Shown: one piece after another, positions 7,233 through 15,535 of the stretch
Numbering within the stretch: the first letter of the stretch is position 1
How the letters are laid out: every line of letters begins with the position of its first letter
Source of the DNA: an uncultured Ruminococcus sp.
GTDB taxonomy: Bacteria > Bacillota > Clostridia > Oscillospirales > Acutalibacteraceae
Assembly: GCA_902765855.1 (NCBI GenBank)
Contig: CACXBF010000001.1
Span: 315,117-379,116, forward strand
Length of the DNA: 64,000 nucleotides
Direction of reading: 5' to 3'
Translations under genes and position numbers: made by a program
Notes under the pieces: model-generated
Told to the model about the DNA's origin: nothing
The model's input: the letters and a program-made list of their open reading frames with translations, nothing else
Database searches by the model: none

Positions 7233-8537
7233 ATGCCAGAAAATCTATTTACGGCAGATAAAAATATAAGTATCAGTATTCTTGGTACTTGCATAAGCAG
7301 AGATATTTTTGGTATGCAGAAAAATGATGGCGGATATAAAATTGACCGCTTTATTCAATCTATAAGTCCAATTTCAGCAGTAACAGAAAGTATGTTGATA
7401 AAAAATATAGAAGAGAATTATAATCAAATTGATATGATTTTTTCTGATTTGAGTAATTTTTATAAGAGAGTTCTTATATCAGATTTAAAAAAGAATGTCT
7501 TTGAATATATGTCAGAAATACATTCTGATTATTTACTTATTGATGCGGGAACTATGAGATATAACTTAGTTAAGTATATAGAAAATAATAATATTGAATT
7601 TTTATCAATCGTATTTCCTAAAAAGATAAAATTATTAAAGGAAAATGGATTTATTCCAAATGATACTACAACAATAACTTTAGATGATATAAGTGACGAA
7701 GAATTTAATGAATATATGGACCGATATATAAATGAAATGTTGAAAATTTATACAGTGGATAGAATAATTCTGCTGGAATGTGAACCGGCTTTACTTTACT
7801 TGAAAAAGGACAAGACATATATAGATACATTTCAATATGATACGATTTTTTCTTGGAAAAAAAATATCGATAAGGGATATCGTTATTTGAGGAAAAAATT
7901 ATCAGGGTGCCATATAATTGAATTTCCTGACGGAATTATAGCTGATGAAAATCATAAATGGGGTAGGTCGTCGTTACATTATGTCAGAGAATATTATGAC
8001 TACGCTTTTGAAGCTATAAAACAAATTACTTATAGCGGATTGACATATGCTGAGGAACGAAATGTATTATGCGAATTAAAAGAGAAATGCGAAGATTTAG
8101 TTAAAAATCGTTACGGATATAATTTTGCTCGTACTTTTCGTTATTATGATAGTCGCAATAATTTATGTTTAAGAATGACAAGCTATGAAAAATATATGAA
8201 AGAGCTTGTACTAGATGAAAATAAAATATATAGGGTTAAAAAGTTTTTTCAAAAAAATAAATATAAGCATTGTGCGTTTTACGGATTTGGCGAAATCAGC
8301 AAATTATATATTCCGTTTTTTAAAAAATGGGGAATAAGTGTTGATTATATTATAGAAGAAACAAATCGCATTGAATATGAAGGTATTCCGATTATTAAAA
8401 AAAGAATGAATAAATATCCTGATGTGCAGGTTATGATAATTGCTGATATTGTAGCGGCTGACCAAGTAAAAGAAAGATTGGAAAAAATGGGATTGACATA
8501 TCCTGTTTTAGATGCTTATGAAATATTTAACGGCTAA
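7233..8537 (+). CDS. DUF6270-like protein with an added C-terminal domain
   Basis: The first 300 residues start with ISILGTCISRDIFG (about 11-24), the pattern I associate with DUF6270, a family of unknown function seen near polysaccharide and glycosyl-transfer genes. The serine/cysteine-rich nucleophile-like loop and a later HYVREYYDYA resemble an SGNH-like layout, but this is only a resemblance. Residues about 340-434 form a separate domain starting CAFYGFGEISKLYIPFF, like the dinucleotide-type GxGExxxxY loop of small Rossmann domains that end some surface-glycan enzymes. It has no signal peptide or membrane helix. Start: ATG with AGGAGG 8 nt upstream and its own promoter. AT content is higher than in its neighbours. 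The function is unknown. Confidence 0.6.
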   Translation: MPENLFTADKNISISILGTCISRDIFGMQKNDGGYKIDRFIQSISPISAVTESMLIKNIEENYNQIDMIFSDLSNFYKRVLISDLKKNVFEYMSEIHSDYLLIDAGTMRYNLVKYIENNNIEFLSIVFPKKIKLLKENGFIPNDTTTITLDDISDEEFNEYMDRYINEMLKIYTVDRIILLECEPALLYLKKDKTYIDTFQYDTIFSWKKNIDKGYRYLRKKLSGCHIIEFPDGIIADENHKWGRSSLHYVREYYDYAFEAIKQITYSGLTYAEERNVLCELKEKCEDLVKNRYGYNFARTFRYYDSRNNLCLRMTSYEKYMKELVLDENKIYRVKKFFQKNKYKHCAFYGFGEISKLYIPFFKKWGISVDYIIEETNRIEYEGIPIIKKRMNKYPDVQVMIIADIVAADQVKERLEKMGLTYPVLDAYEIFNG

Positions 8538-8593
8538 ATTTATTGGATTTATCTTGATTATATGAATGAACCGTTTGAAATGAATTAATGCTA

Positions 8594-8986
8594 TTAGGAA
8601 TTGGCGATGGTTAGAGCGATTTTTTCCGTGAGCGGAATTAAATAGAAGGTCATTAAGATTAGCCAACAGATGTGGAATATATTGATTATGGCATATATTC
8701 CAATAGCACAATCTAAGATGTATTTTATAGGCTTTATTTGTCGTTCAGTTGCGTTTCTGAATCTATGGCGAAGATATAACAAAAGTATAAATGGTACAAT
8801 ACACTTCAGAATAAAGCCCCAAAAATTATTTATAGGCATTGAAAGAATAGGATTTATTTCTTGAAACATTCCGCTTTGAATTAATATCAAGGTGAAAATA
8901 TAGTCGCTGACATTCAGTGCATATATTATGATTATTCTTATATCAAATATAGTCCATACTGCAAATTTTTGTAAAATATCTTTCAA
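8594..8986 (-). CDS. Small membrane protein, DUF5658-like
   Basis: The 130-residue protein has four hydrophobic segments and the signature NVSDYIFTLILIQSG followed by EINPIL, which resembles DUF5658 membrane proteins of unknown function. I prefer the TTG start at 8986-8984, because GAGGTG lies 6 nt upstream. The alternative in-frame GTG (8995) is inside that ribosome binding site. The binding site itself is part of the terminator hairpin of the LysM gene (8989-9032), so expression is probably limited by that structure. It faces the DUF6270-like gene tail to tail. Confidence 0.7.
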   Translation of the reverse strand: MKDILQKFAVWTIFDIRIIIIYALNVSDYIFTLILIQSGMFQEINPILSMPINNFWGFILKCIVPFILLLYLRHRFRNATERQIKPIKYILDCAIGIYAIINIFHICWLILMTFYLIPLTEKIALTIANS

Positions 8987-8988
8987 AA

Positions 8989-9032
8989 ATATCACCTCGA
9001 AAAGAGTATAGACTTCTTTTCGAGGTGATATT
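8989..9032 (-). terminator. 17-bp hairpin: LysM terminator that also holds the next gene's ribosome binding site
   Basis: The perfect inverted repeat pairs 8989-9006 with 9016-9032, with a loop of about 9 nt and a TTTTTG run on the minus strand, a full intrinsic terminator. Its 3' arm contains GAGGTG, the only ribosome binding site for the downstream DUF5658-like gene. When the hairpin is formed the site is buried. Confidence 0.8.
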
Positions 9033-9063
9033 CATATATTGGGTATTTTTGCTTAATGCTATT

Positions 9064-9531
9064 CTATGAAAGCTTTATCTGCTGACCCGGATAGATAACG
9101 TTTGGCGTTGTTATTTTATTAAGGTTTATAAGTTCGCTTACGCTTGTATTGAATTTTTTTGCGATAGAATAGAGCGTATCGCCGGGTTTTACTGTATAAA
9201 CACTTGGCGATGATTGTGCCTTGACCGGTATACGCAAAACCTGGTTTATGGCTATTGTTTCGGGGTCTTCAAGCTCGTTTGCATTGGCAATTTCGCCGAC
9301 CGTCGTGCCAAAATATTCCGCAAGAGAATATAGAGTATCTCCCGGTTGAACTGTATATGTTATAAAATTTGATTCATCAAAGACAGGTATTCTTAAGCTT
9401 TGGTCGGGGTAAATCTTAAAAGGTGCTACTATGCCATTTGCACGAGCAATAGCATCAACAGATGAACCGAATTTTTCGGCGATATTGTGAAGTGTATCTC
9501 CTTTATTTACGGTATATACTATTATAGCCAA
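9064..9531 (-). CDS. Triple LysM-domain protein
   Basis: The 155-residue protein consists almost wholly of three LysM motifs, at about residues 6-50, 58-103 and 110-154. Each has a (K/P)GDTLxxIAxxF core and an ending such as YPGQQIKLS. LysM binds N-acetylglucosamine-containing glycans, chiefly peptidoglycan. No signal peptide, catalytic domain or anchor is seen, so it may act inside the cell (spore coat or cortex proteins of this kind exist) or be exported in a non-classical way. Start: TTG at 9531-9529, with AGGAGG 7-8 nt upstream. No better ATG is available. Confidence 0.88.
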   Translation of the reverse strand: MAIIVYTVNKGDTLHNIAEKFGSSVDAIARANGIVAPFKIYPDQSLRIPVFDESNFITYTVQPGDTLYSLAEYFGTTVGEIANANELEDPETIAINQVLRIPVKAQSSPSVYTVKPGDTLYSIAKKFNTSVSELINLNKITTPNVIYPGQQIKLS

Positions 9532-9683
9532 TTAAATTCCTCCTTGAAATGTTTTCCTCATATATTATATGTTTTATGATTAAGAGGGGTTCTTATTTGA
9601 TGACAAATATTCTTATATATCATTGCCCTGAAAGGGAATTATTGTATAAGTGTAAAAATTCATTTCTGAATTGTTTCTATTCC

Positions 9684-9715
9684 TTGCGGATAGCGTCGAA
9701 ATGTGCTATTATAAT
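9684..9715 (+). promoter_or_regulatory. Possible promoter of the LRR protein gene
   Basis: TTGCGG (9684-9689) is followed by TATTAT at 17 nt and by an overlapping TATAAT at 9710-9715. This is a weak match in the -35 box. Confidence 0.4.
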
Positions 9716-9771
9716 GACTAATGAAAGACTTAATAGATAAATGTGTTTAGTATAAAGGAATGATTAAAATA

Positions 9772-11340
9772 ATGAGAAAATCTAAACGGGCTTTTTCATT
9801 TGCTTTGGCTTTTTCCTTGCTTGTTTCGTTGGCGGTATATGCCCCTGTAGCATTTGCTGATAGCTCAAGCAGTAATGAAGCCTTTGAATATGAGGTTAAT
9901 AAGGATGGCGAAAGTATAACTATAACTTCTTATCGTGGACTTGGCGGAAGTGTAAAAATTCCGTCGGATATAGACGGTAAGGAAGTTACAGGTATAGGTA
10001 AGGCGGCTTTTGCTTCGTGCTCGCAGATTGAAGTGCTTTCTATACCTGTAAGTGTTGATAAAATTGACGAACTTGCTTTTTCAGGTTGTTCTAAAATAAA
10101 GGAAATTTCTATACCTGATGAAGTTACGGAAATTGGAAAAATGGCTTTTGCAAACTGCACAAGCCTTGAGATTGTTAATTTTGGGGATAAGCTACAAAAG
10201 GTTGGAGATTATGCTTTTATGGGCTGCGTTTCGCTTAATAAGCTGATTTTGCCTGATAATACTGAAAATGTAGGTCAGTATGCTTTTTATAATTGTAAAT
10301 CTCTCGAAAAACTTGGCGAACTTCCGAATATTAAAACTATAGGGGGTCATGCCTTTGAAAATACAGCATGGATAAATAATTATAAAGATGATTATATTAT
10401 ACTTGGAGACGGAGTGCTTATAAGCTATCGTGGTAAGGCGGAAAACCTTACTTTACAGGAAAATATAAAGACGGTTGGGGCGAGTGCTTTTCTTGATAAT
10501 AAAACTGTAAAAAATATTAAAATAACCAAGAATACAAAGACGATTCAAGAGGGAGCATTTGAAAGTTCTGTGTTAGAAACTGCCGACCTTTCAGCCTCTG
10601 GAGTAAGTATTGCTGACAAAGCTTTTTCGGATTGTACTCAGCTTAAAGAAGTTAAATTTTCGGATAGTACATCTAAGATAGGTAAAAACGCTTTTAAAAA
10701 TTGCGTTTTATTGAAAAGTATAAGCTTGCCAAAATCTTTGAAAACTGTTGAAAGTAATGCTTTTAATGCATGTTCATCACTTAAAAATATAAATCTTGGA
10801 AGCGGTGTTACAGTAATTGAAGAGAAAGCTTTTGAAAATTGTATAGCATTAGGTATGATTGAGATTCCTGAGAATGTTAGCAAAATTGAAGATGATGCTT
10901 TTGACAACTGCATAAGTCTTACAAGGCTTGTTATAAAAGGAGGACCTAAGATAGGGTCGGCTTTCTCCAGTTGTGATAATCTTGAAGAGGCTGCATTTTA
11001 TGTCGGAACTGTTTCTATAAAAGATGATGCTTTTAAGAATTCAAAAAATCTTACAATTTATGCAAATAGCGGAAGTAATGCCGAAAAATTTGCTGATGAA
11101 AAGCATTTTGAATGTAAACGACTTTCAGATTTTGAGAAAAAATCATATGTATATAAGGGTATGCTTAAAGTTGACGAAGAGGAAGGCTTTTCCGGTGGAT
11201 ATACATTTATTGTGATTTTGATAATTGTCGTTGACTGTGTTATTGCTTTTTCGGTTAGTGCTTATGTACTTTTAAAAGGACCCGGAAAAAAGAGTATGCG
11301 TCATGTTAAAAAATCAGAAAGCAGACACTCAGCAAAATGA
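9772..11340 (+). CDS. BspA-like leucine-rich-repeat (LRR_5) surface protein
   Basis: A secreted, membrane-anchored protein of 522 residues. An N-terminal signal peptide (cleaved near AFA-DSSSS) is followed by some 14 LRR_5 repeats of about 23 residues with the core 'xIGxxAFxxCxxLxxIxIPxxV', from about residue 45 to 430. One transmembrane helix (about 475-498) and a basic tail follow. BspA-like repeats mediate adhesion to host or bacterial surfaces in several gut and oral organisms. The ATG at 9760 directly abuts the AAAGGA site, so the ATG at 9772 is preferred. It is monocistronic. It shares its repeat type with the split gene at 35-38 kb, but that one lacks a signal peptide. Confidence 0.88.
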   Translation: MRKSKRAFSFALAFSLLVSLAVYAPVAFADSSSSNEAFEYEVNKDGESITITSYRGLGGSVKIPSDIDGKEVTGIGKAAFASCSQIEVLSIPVSVDKIDELAFSGCSKIKEISIPDEVTEIGKMAFANCTSLEIVNFGDKLQKVGDYAFMGCVSLNKLILPDNTENVGQYAFYNCKSLEKLGELPNIKTIGGHAFENTAWINNYKDDYIILGDGVLISYRGKAENLTLQENIKTVGASAFLDNKTVKNIKITKNTKTIQEGAFESSVLETADLSASGVSIADKAFSDCTQLKEVKFSDSTSKIGKNAFKNCVLLKSISLPKSLKTVESNAFNACSSLKNINLGSGVTVIEEKAFENCIALGMIEIPENVSKIEDDAFDNCISLTRLVIKGGPKIGSAFSSCDNLEEAAFYVGTVSIKDDAFKNSKNLTIYANSGSNAEKFADEKHFECKRLSDFEKKSYVYKGMLKVDEEEGFSGGYTFIVILIIVVDCVIAFSVSAYVLLKGPGKKSMRHVKKSESRHSAK

Positions 11341-11384
11341 TTTTGCTAATTACAATATTGTAATGAAATATATGTAGAGATTTG

Positions 11385-11413
11385 TTGACAATTATATGTA
11401 ATGAGTCTAACAT
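11385..11413 (+). promoter_or_regulatory. Promoter of the O-acylation cluster
   Basis: TTGACA (11385-11390), 17-nt spacer, TAACAT (11408-11413). It opens the transcript that carries the hairpin leader at 11420-11478. Confidence 0.65.
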
Positions 11414-11419
11414 AATAAG

Positions 11420-11478
11420 AGGTTTGTGAAATACTACGATGGTAGCTTTTATATAGTTTTTGTGGTATTAACAAACCT
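11420..11478 (+). promoter_or_regulatory. Structured 5' leader (hairpin) before the SGNH lipoprotein
   Basis: AGGTTTGT (11420-11427) pairs with ACAAACCT (11471-11478), and AATAC with GTATT inside. A small inner hairpin CTAC-GATG-GTAG is also present. T-rich sequence follows and then the ribosome binding site of the next gene at about 11489. It could act as an attenuator. I do not recognise a known riboswitch. Confidence 0.45.
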
Positions 11479-11498
11479 TTTAATTTTGGAGGTAAGGT

Positions 11499-12323
11499 AT
11501 GAAGCGTATAGGAATTTTACTTATAATAACAGCTTTGGCAACAGCCATTATTTTTAGTGCTTGTGGAGAAAATAGCTCGAAAACATCGTCTAATAAGTCT
11601 GAAAGTTCTACTGTGAAAAATTCAAGTTCTGAGGTTTCAAAGCAGGCGTCTAAAGACAATGAATCTTCTAAAGATACATCAAAAACTTCAGAAAAATCTA
11701 CCGAATCTAAGACTGGGGTGGAGGCAAGCTGGTTTGATGATGCAGTATTTGTGGGAGATAGCGTAACGCTTAAATTGTCATATTATGCGGATAATGGCTC
11801 TCTTGGAAAGGCGGAGTTTCTCTGTGCAGGAAGCTTAGGCTATGGTGCGGCACTGCAGGATATAGACGCTGAGGGAAATGTTCACCCTACATATGAGGGA
11901 GAAAAGTATACTGTTGATGACGGTATAAAAATGCTTGGCTCAAAAAAGGTCTTTATTATGTTTGGCATGAATGATATAGGTCTTTATGGCATAGATGATA
12001 CTATTAAAAATATGAAAACTTTGACTTCGAGAATTAAAGAAAAGAGTCCTGATGTTGAAATTTATATTCAGTCTGTAACTCCTATGTTGGAGAGTATGCA
12101 GTTAAAAGATTTGAACAATAAGTCCATTGATGAGTTTAATACTAAGCTTAAAGCAGAAGCTGAAAAGCTTGGATATAAATATCTTGATGTTGCCTCTGTT
12201 ATGAAAGATGAAAAGGGAAATTTGATTTCAGAATATTGCAGTGACCCTGAGGCTATGGGAATACATTTCTCTGATGATGGCTGCAAGGCTTGGGTTGAAT
12301 ATTTGAAACAGAATGTTGAGTAA
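11499..12323 (+). CDS. SGNH-hydrolase lipoprotein of the O-acylation cluster
   Basis: The 274-residue protein has a lipoprotein signal (lipobox FSAC, Cys near 21) and a Ser/Lys-rich linker to about residue 75. An SGNH hydrolase domain follows: FVGDSVTL with Ser88 as nucleophile, FGMNDIG near 152, and GIHFSDDG with His256. The Asp usually three residues before the histidine is Met here, so the triad may be completed differently. In clusters with MBOAT and DHHW proteins such enzymes are thought to transfer or trim acetyl groups on surface glycans. Start: ATG with GGAGG upstream. The next gene begins 35 nt later. Confidence 0.82.
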   Translation: MKRIGILLIITALATAIIFSACGENSSKTSSNKSESSTVKNSSSEVSKQASKDNESSKDTSKTSEKSTESKTGVEASWFDDAVFVGDSVTLKLSYYADNGSLGKAEFLCAGSLGYGAALQDIDAEGNVHPTYEGEKYTVDDGIKMLGSKKVFIMFGMNDIGLYGIDDTIKNMKTLTSRIKEKSPDVEIYIQSVTPMLESMQLKDLNNKSIDEFNTKLKAEAEKLGYKYLDVASVMKDEKGNLISEYCSDPEAMGIHFSDDGCKAWVEYLKQNVE

Positions 12324-12358
12324 TTGTTATGATTTATGAAAAAGAGAGGATTTTGAAA

Positions 12359-12940
12359 ATGAAAAAGGTTTTTGCAGTAATTTTATCGGCTATGATAGTT
12401 ATGTCACTTGCTGCTTGTGGGAATTCAGATAGTGGAGTAAATTCAAAAGTAGAAAGTTCGTCTTCTTCGGCAAGCACAGAAAGTTCAAAAGTTGAATCAA
12501 ATCAGATTGAATCTAAAAATGAAAGTTCAAATACTTCAAATACTGAAAGTTCTGTTTTAAAAACTGCTCTTAAAAAGGTAAAAGCAGAAGTAGAGCTTCC
12601 AAGCGATATGGCTGATTTTGACGCAAGGAGATTAAAGCGTGTTTTCGGAATAACTGATGAACAAGCAGAAGATTTTTCTGGTGCAATATGTACCGACGGT
12701 CTTAGACAAGACGAATTTATATATGTTAAGGCTAAAGATGAGGCTACTGCAAAGGAAGTTGCTGATAAGCTTCAAAATGACTGGCAGTCAAAGTATAATG
12801 TTATAAAGAACTACGACCCAGACCAAGTTAAAATTATTGAGAGTGCAAAGGTTGAAACAAATGGTCTTTATGTTTCTCTTGTAATATCTGAAAAAGCAGA
12901 TCAGATTAAGCAAATTTATAATGACGCTATTGGAGCTTGA
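12359..12940 (+). CDS. DUF4358 lipoprotein
   Basis: The 193-residue protein has a lipoprotein signal ending LAACG (Cys near 19) and a Ser/Glu/Asn linker to about residue 60. A globular domain follows that contains DFDARRLKRVFGI and DEFIYVKAKDEATA, which I recognise as DUF4358. The function is unknown, but the family is regularly encoded beside MBOAT and DHHW genes in Firmicutes, as here. The start at ATG 12359 has AGAGGA 8 nt upstream. An earlier in-frame ATG at 12329 lacks a site and would disrupt the signal peptide. Its linker composition resembles that of the preceding lipoprotein. Confidence 0.82.
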   Translation: MKKVFAVILSAMIVMSLAACGNSDSGVNSKVESSSSSASTESSKVESNQIESKNESSNTSNTESSVLKTALKKVKAEVELPSDMADFDARRLKRVFGITDEQAEDFSGAICTDGLRQDEFIYVKAKDEATAKEVADKLQNDWQSKYNVIKNYDPDQVKIIESAKVETNGLYVSLVISEKADQIKQIYNDAIGA

Positions 12941-12975
12941 TTTTGAGTGTTAGAGAAATGCGGTGATGGTTCGAT

Positions 12976-14373
12976 TTGGTTTTTTCAAGCTTAATATTTT
13001 TATTTGTATTCTTGCCGTTTGTATTGGCGGTTTATTATATCACCCCGAGAAGATTCAGAAATCTAACGCTTTTTATAGTAGATTTAGTCTTTTATGCGTG
13101 GGGTGAACCTTGGCTTGTTATACTTATGCTGTTTTCAATATTGCTGAATTATACATCCGGTATATTGATAGGCGTAAATAGAGAGAAAAAGGGTTTAACA
13201 AAATTTATTTTTATACTATCGGTAATATTAAATCTTGGCTTGCTTGGTTTCTTTAAATATGCAGGATTTATAGGAGAAACGCTTAATATGGTTATGCCGT
13301 TTCTCAATATTCCGATTTTGGAGATTGCCTTGCCTATCGGAATTTCGTTTTATACATTTCAGACTATGTCCTATACGATTGATGTATATAAAAACACCGT
13401 AAAGGTGCAAAAGAATATTATTACCTTTGGTACATATGTATCGCTTTTTCCGCAGCTTATTGCCGGTCCGATAGTAAGATATGAAGATGTTGCTGAACAG
13501 CTTATGCACCGAAAGGAAACACTTCAAGACTTTACAGATGGAGTTAAATTATTTTTAATTGGTTTATCTAAAAAGGTTTTACTTGCAAATGAAATGGGCA
13601 ATCTTTGGGACGCTGTTCGTGAGAGCGGTACGCAAAGCGGTGCGTTAGGTTCTTGGGTTGGAATAATCGCATATACATTTCAGATATACTTTGATTTCTG
13701 CGGATATTCAGAAATGGCAATGGGACTTGGCAAGATGTTCGGTTTTGACTTCCTGAAAAACTTCGATTATCCGTATATTTCAAAGAGTGTTACAGAGTTC
13801 TGGAGGAGATGGCATATTTCACTCGGAACTTGGTTCAGAGAATATGTTTATATTCCGCTCGGTGGCAACAGAAAAGGACTTTCCAGACAGATTATAAATA
13901 TAGCTGTGGTGTGGTTCTTGACGGGCTTATGGCATGGTGCAAGCTGGAATTTTATCTTATGGGGACTTTATTTCGGAGTATTACTTATGATAGAAAAACT
14001 CTTTATGTTGAAAGTTCTGAAAAAAGCTCCTGCCATTATTTCACATATCTATTCGATAATAATAATAATATTTGGTTGGGTGCTTTTCTATTTTGAAAAT
14101 CTTAATGAGATGGGAGTATTTCTTGCAAGAATGTTTGGCTCCGACGGCTTTATGATGTCGGGTGATATTTCTGTAAAGATTATTTCGTATATTCCTTTAC
14201 TTATAGTTGCGGCTATAACTTCTACTCCGCTTATAAGTAAGCTTTATCATAAAATTAAGAGCAAGCCTATTATTTATGTGATTGATAATGCCGGTTGTGT
14301 TCTTGCTTTATTATTATGTACGGCGGCTCTTGTAAGCAGTGATTACAATCCATTCTTATACTATAAATTCTAA
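12976..14373 (+). CDS. MBOAT-family membrane O-acyltransferase
   Basis: This 465-residue polytopic protein matches the DltB/AlgI branch of the MBOAT family. It starts MVFSSLIFLFVFLPF, has PQLIAGPIVRY near 160 and FWRRWHISLGTWFREYVYIP (about 275-294), and WHGASWNFILWG with the essential histidine at 320. Such proteins pass acyl groups, usually acetyl, across the membrane to extracytoplasmic acceptors. The TTG start (12976) follows GGTGATGG, and homologues begin with the same residues. It lies in an operon with two lipoproteins upstream and the DHHW protein 10 nt downstream, together a complete glycan O-acylation module. Confidence 0.92.
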   Translation: MVFSSLIFLFVFLPFVLAVYYITPRRFRNLTLFIVDLVFYAWGEPWLVILMLFSILLNYTSGILIGVNREKKGLTKFIFILSVILNLGLLGFFKYAGFIGETLNMVMPFLNIPILEIALPIGISFYTFQTMSYTIDVYKNTVKVQKNIITFGTYVSLFPQLIAGPIVRYEDVAEQLMHRKETLQDFTDGVKLFLIGLSKKVLLANEMGNLWDAVRESGTQSGALGSWVGIIAYTFQIYFDFCGYSEMAMGLGKMFGFDFLKNFDYPYISKSVTEFWRRWHISLGTWFREYVYIPLGGNRKGLSRQIINIAVVWFLTGLWHGASWNFILWGLYFGVLLMIEKLFMLKVLKKAPAIISHIYSIIIIIFGWVLFYFENLNEMGVFLARMFGSDGFMMSGDISVKIISYIPLLIVAAITSTPLISKLYHKIKSKPIIYVIDNAGCVLALLLCTAALVSSDYNPFLYYKF

Positions 14374-14383
14374 GTGATGTGTT

Positions 14384-15523
14384 ATGAAAATAAAAAACAT
14401 TATTAAATATTTGCCGACAGTGATTTTCTGCGGATTTATCTTTGCTTTTGCGATATTTTATTTTGTATTGCCAAAATCAAATTATTCCGCTCAGGAAAAA
14501 AGAAAACTTTCAGATTTCCCTGAATTTACAGTAGAAAAACTTGCTGACGGAACTTTTCAAAGTGGAATAGATGATTACCTCTCTGACCATATGACCGCAA
14601 GAAACTTTTTTGTCGGTTTCAGTGCAGGATATGAACTTGTTACAGGCAGAAACGGCTCTAAGGGAATCTATCTTGGCAGTGACGGTTATTTATTCCCTAA
14701 GCCAACCAAAGACAGCGAGATACTTTCTCAAAATGCCGAATATATCAATGAATATGCTGAGTATTCGAGCATACCTGTATATATGACGGTTATTCCGTCA
14801 ACGGGATATATAAACAGCGATAAATTGCCGTTTGACCACGAAGAATATAAGGATAACGAGCTGATTTCTTCATTTAAGAACAAGCTAAGTGAGAATATCA
14901 AGTTTATTGACGTAACAGAGGATTTTAAGGAAAAAGCTAAGTCTGAACAGCTTTATTACAAAACAGACCATCACTGGACAAGCAAGGGTGCGTTTGAATG
15001 TTATAAGCTTTTAGGAAATGCTATGGACTATGAACCTGTTGATGAAAGTGAATTTTCTGTTGAAACGATTGATGGCTTTTACGGAACTTCATATTCCAAA
15101 AGTGCTTTATGGACTCTTTCTCCTGATAAGATAGAGCTTTGGAGCAGGAAAAATCAGCCGAACGATTCCGTTAGCGTTGAAATTTCGGACGGCGGAGAGG
15201 TTATAAGTTCTGATAGTTATTTCTTTCGTGAACAGCTTAAAAATGATGACAAATACCCTGTTTTCCTTGATGGAAATCACAGTCTTGTGAAAATTAAGAA
15301 CAGTAATGCAAAAGGCGGAAAGTTGATTGTTGTTAAGGATTCATATGCACACGCAGCAGTACCTTTTTTATCGCAGAATTACAGCGAGATAATTATGGTA
15401 GACTTGCGTTATTATAAAAAAGATGTTTCAGCACTTGCTGAGGACGAAAAAGCAGATGCAATTCTGCTGCTTTATTCAATAGATAATCTTGCAACAGACA
15501 AAAATCTTGCATATTTATATTAA
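14384..15523 (+). CDS. DHHW-family (AlgJ/AlgX-like) acyl-transfer partner
   Basis: The 379-residue protein has a single N-terminal membrane anchor (about 10-28) and an extracytoplasmic domain. It carries the family motif DHHW at residues 195-198, and VKDSYAHA with Ser320, the likely nucleophile. The fold is SGNH-like, as in AlgJ and AlgX. It is expected to take the acyl group exported by the MBOAT and place it on the surface polymer. Start: ATG 10 nt after the MBOAT stop. The partner genes are directly upstream, and queA follows after 12 nt, perhaps by read-through. Confidence 0.88.
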   Translation: MKIKNIIKYLPTVIFCGFIFAFAIFYFVLPKSNYSAQEKRKLSDFPEFTVEKLADGTFQSGIDDYLSDHMTARNFFVGFSAGYELVTGRNGSKGIYLGSDGYLFPKPTKDSEILSQNAEYINEYAEYSSIPVYMTVIPSTGYINSDKLPFDHEEYKDNELISSFKNKLSENIKFIDVTEDFKEKAKSEQLYYKTDHHWTSKGAFECYKLLGNAMDYEPVDESEFSVETIDGFYGTSYSKSALWTLSPDKIELWSRKNQPNDSVSVEISDGGEVISSDSYFFREQLKNDDKYPVFLDGNHSLVKIKNSNAKGGKLIVVKDSYAHAAVPFLSQNYSEIIMVDLRYYKKDVSALAEDEKADAILLLYSIDNLATDKNLAYLY

Positions 15524-15535
15524 GAGGTTTTGAGT

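Noticed and set aside
9549-9740. 63-codon frame before the LRR protein gene
   Set aside because: It has no convincing ribosome binding site or family pattern, and it overlaps the likely promoter of the LRR gene.
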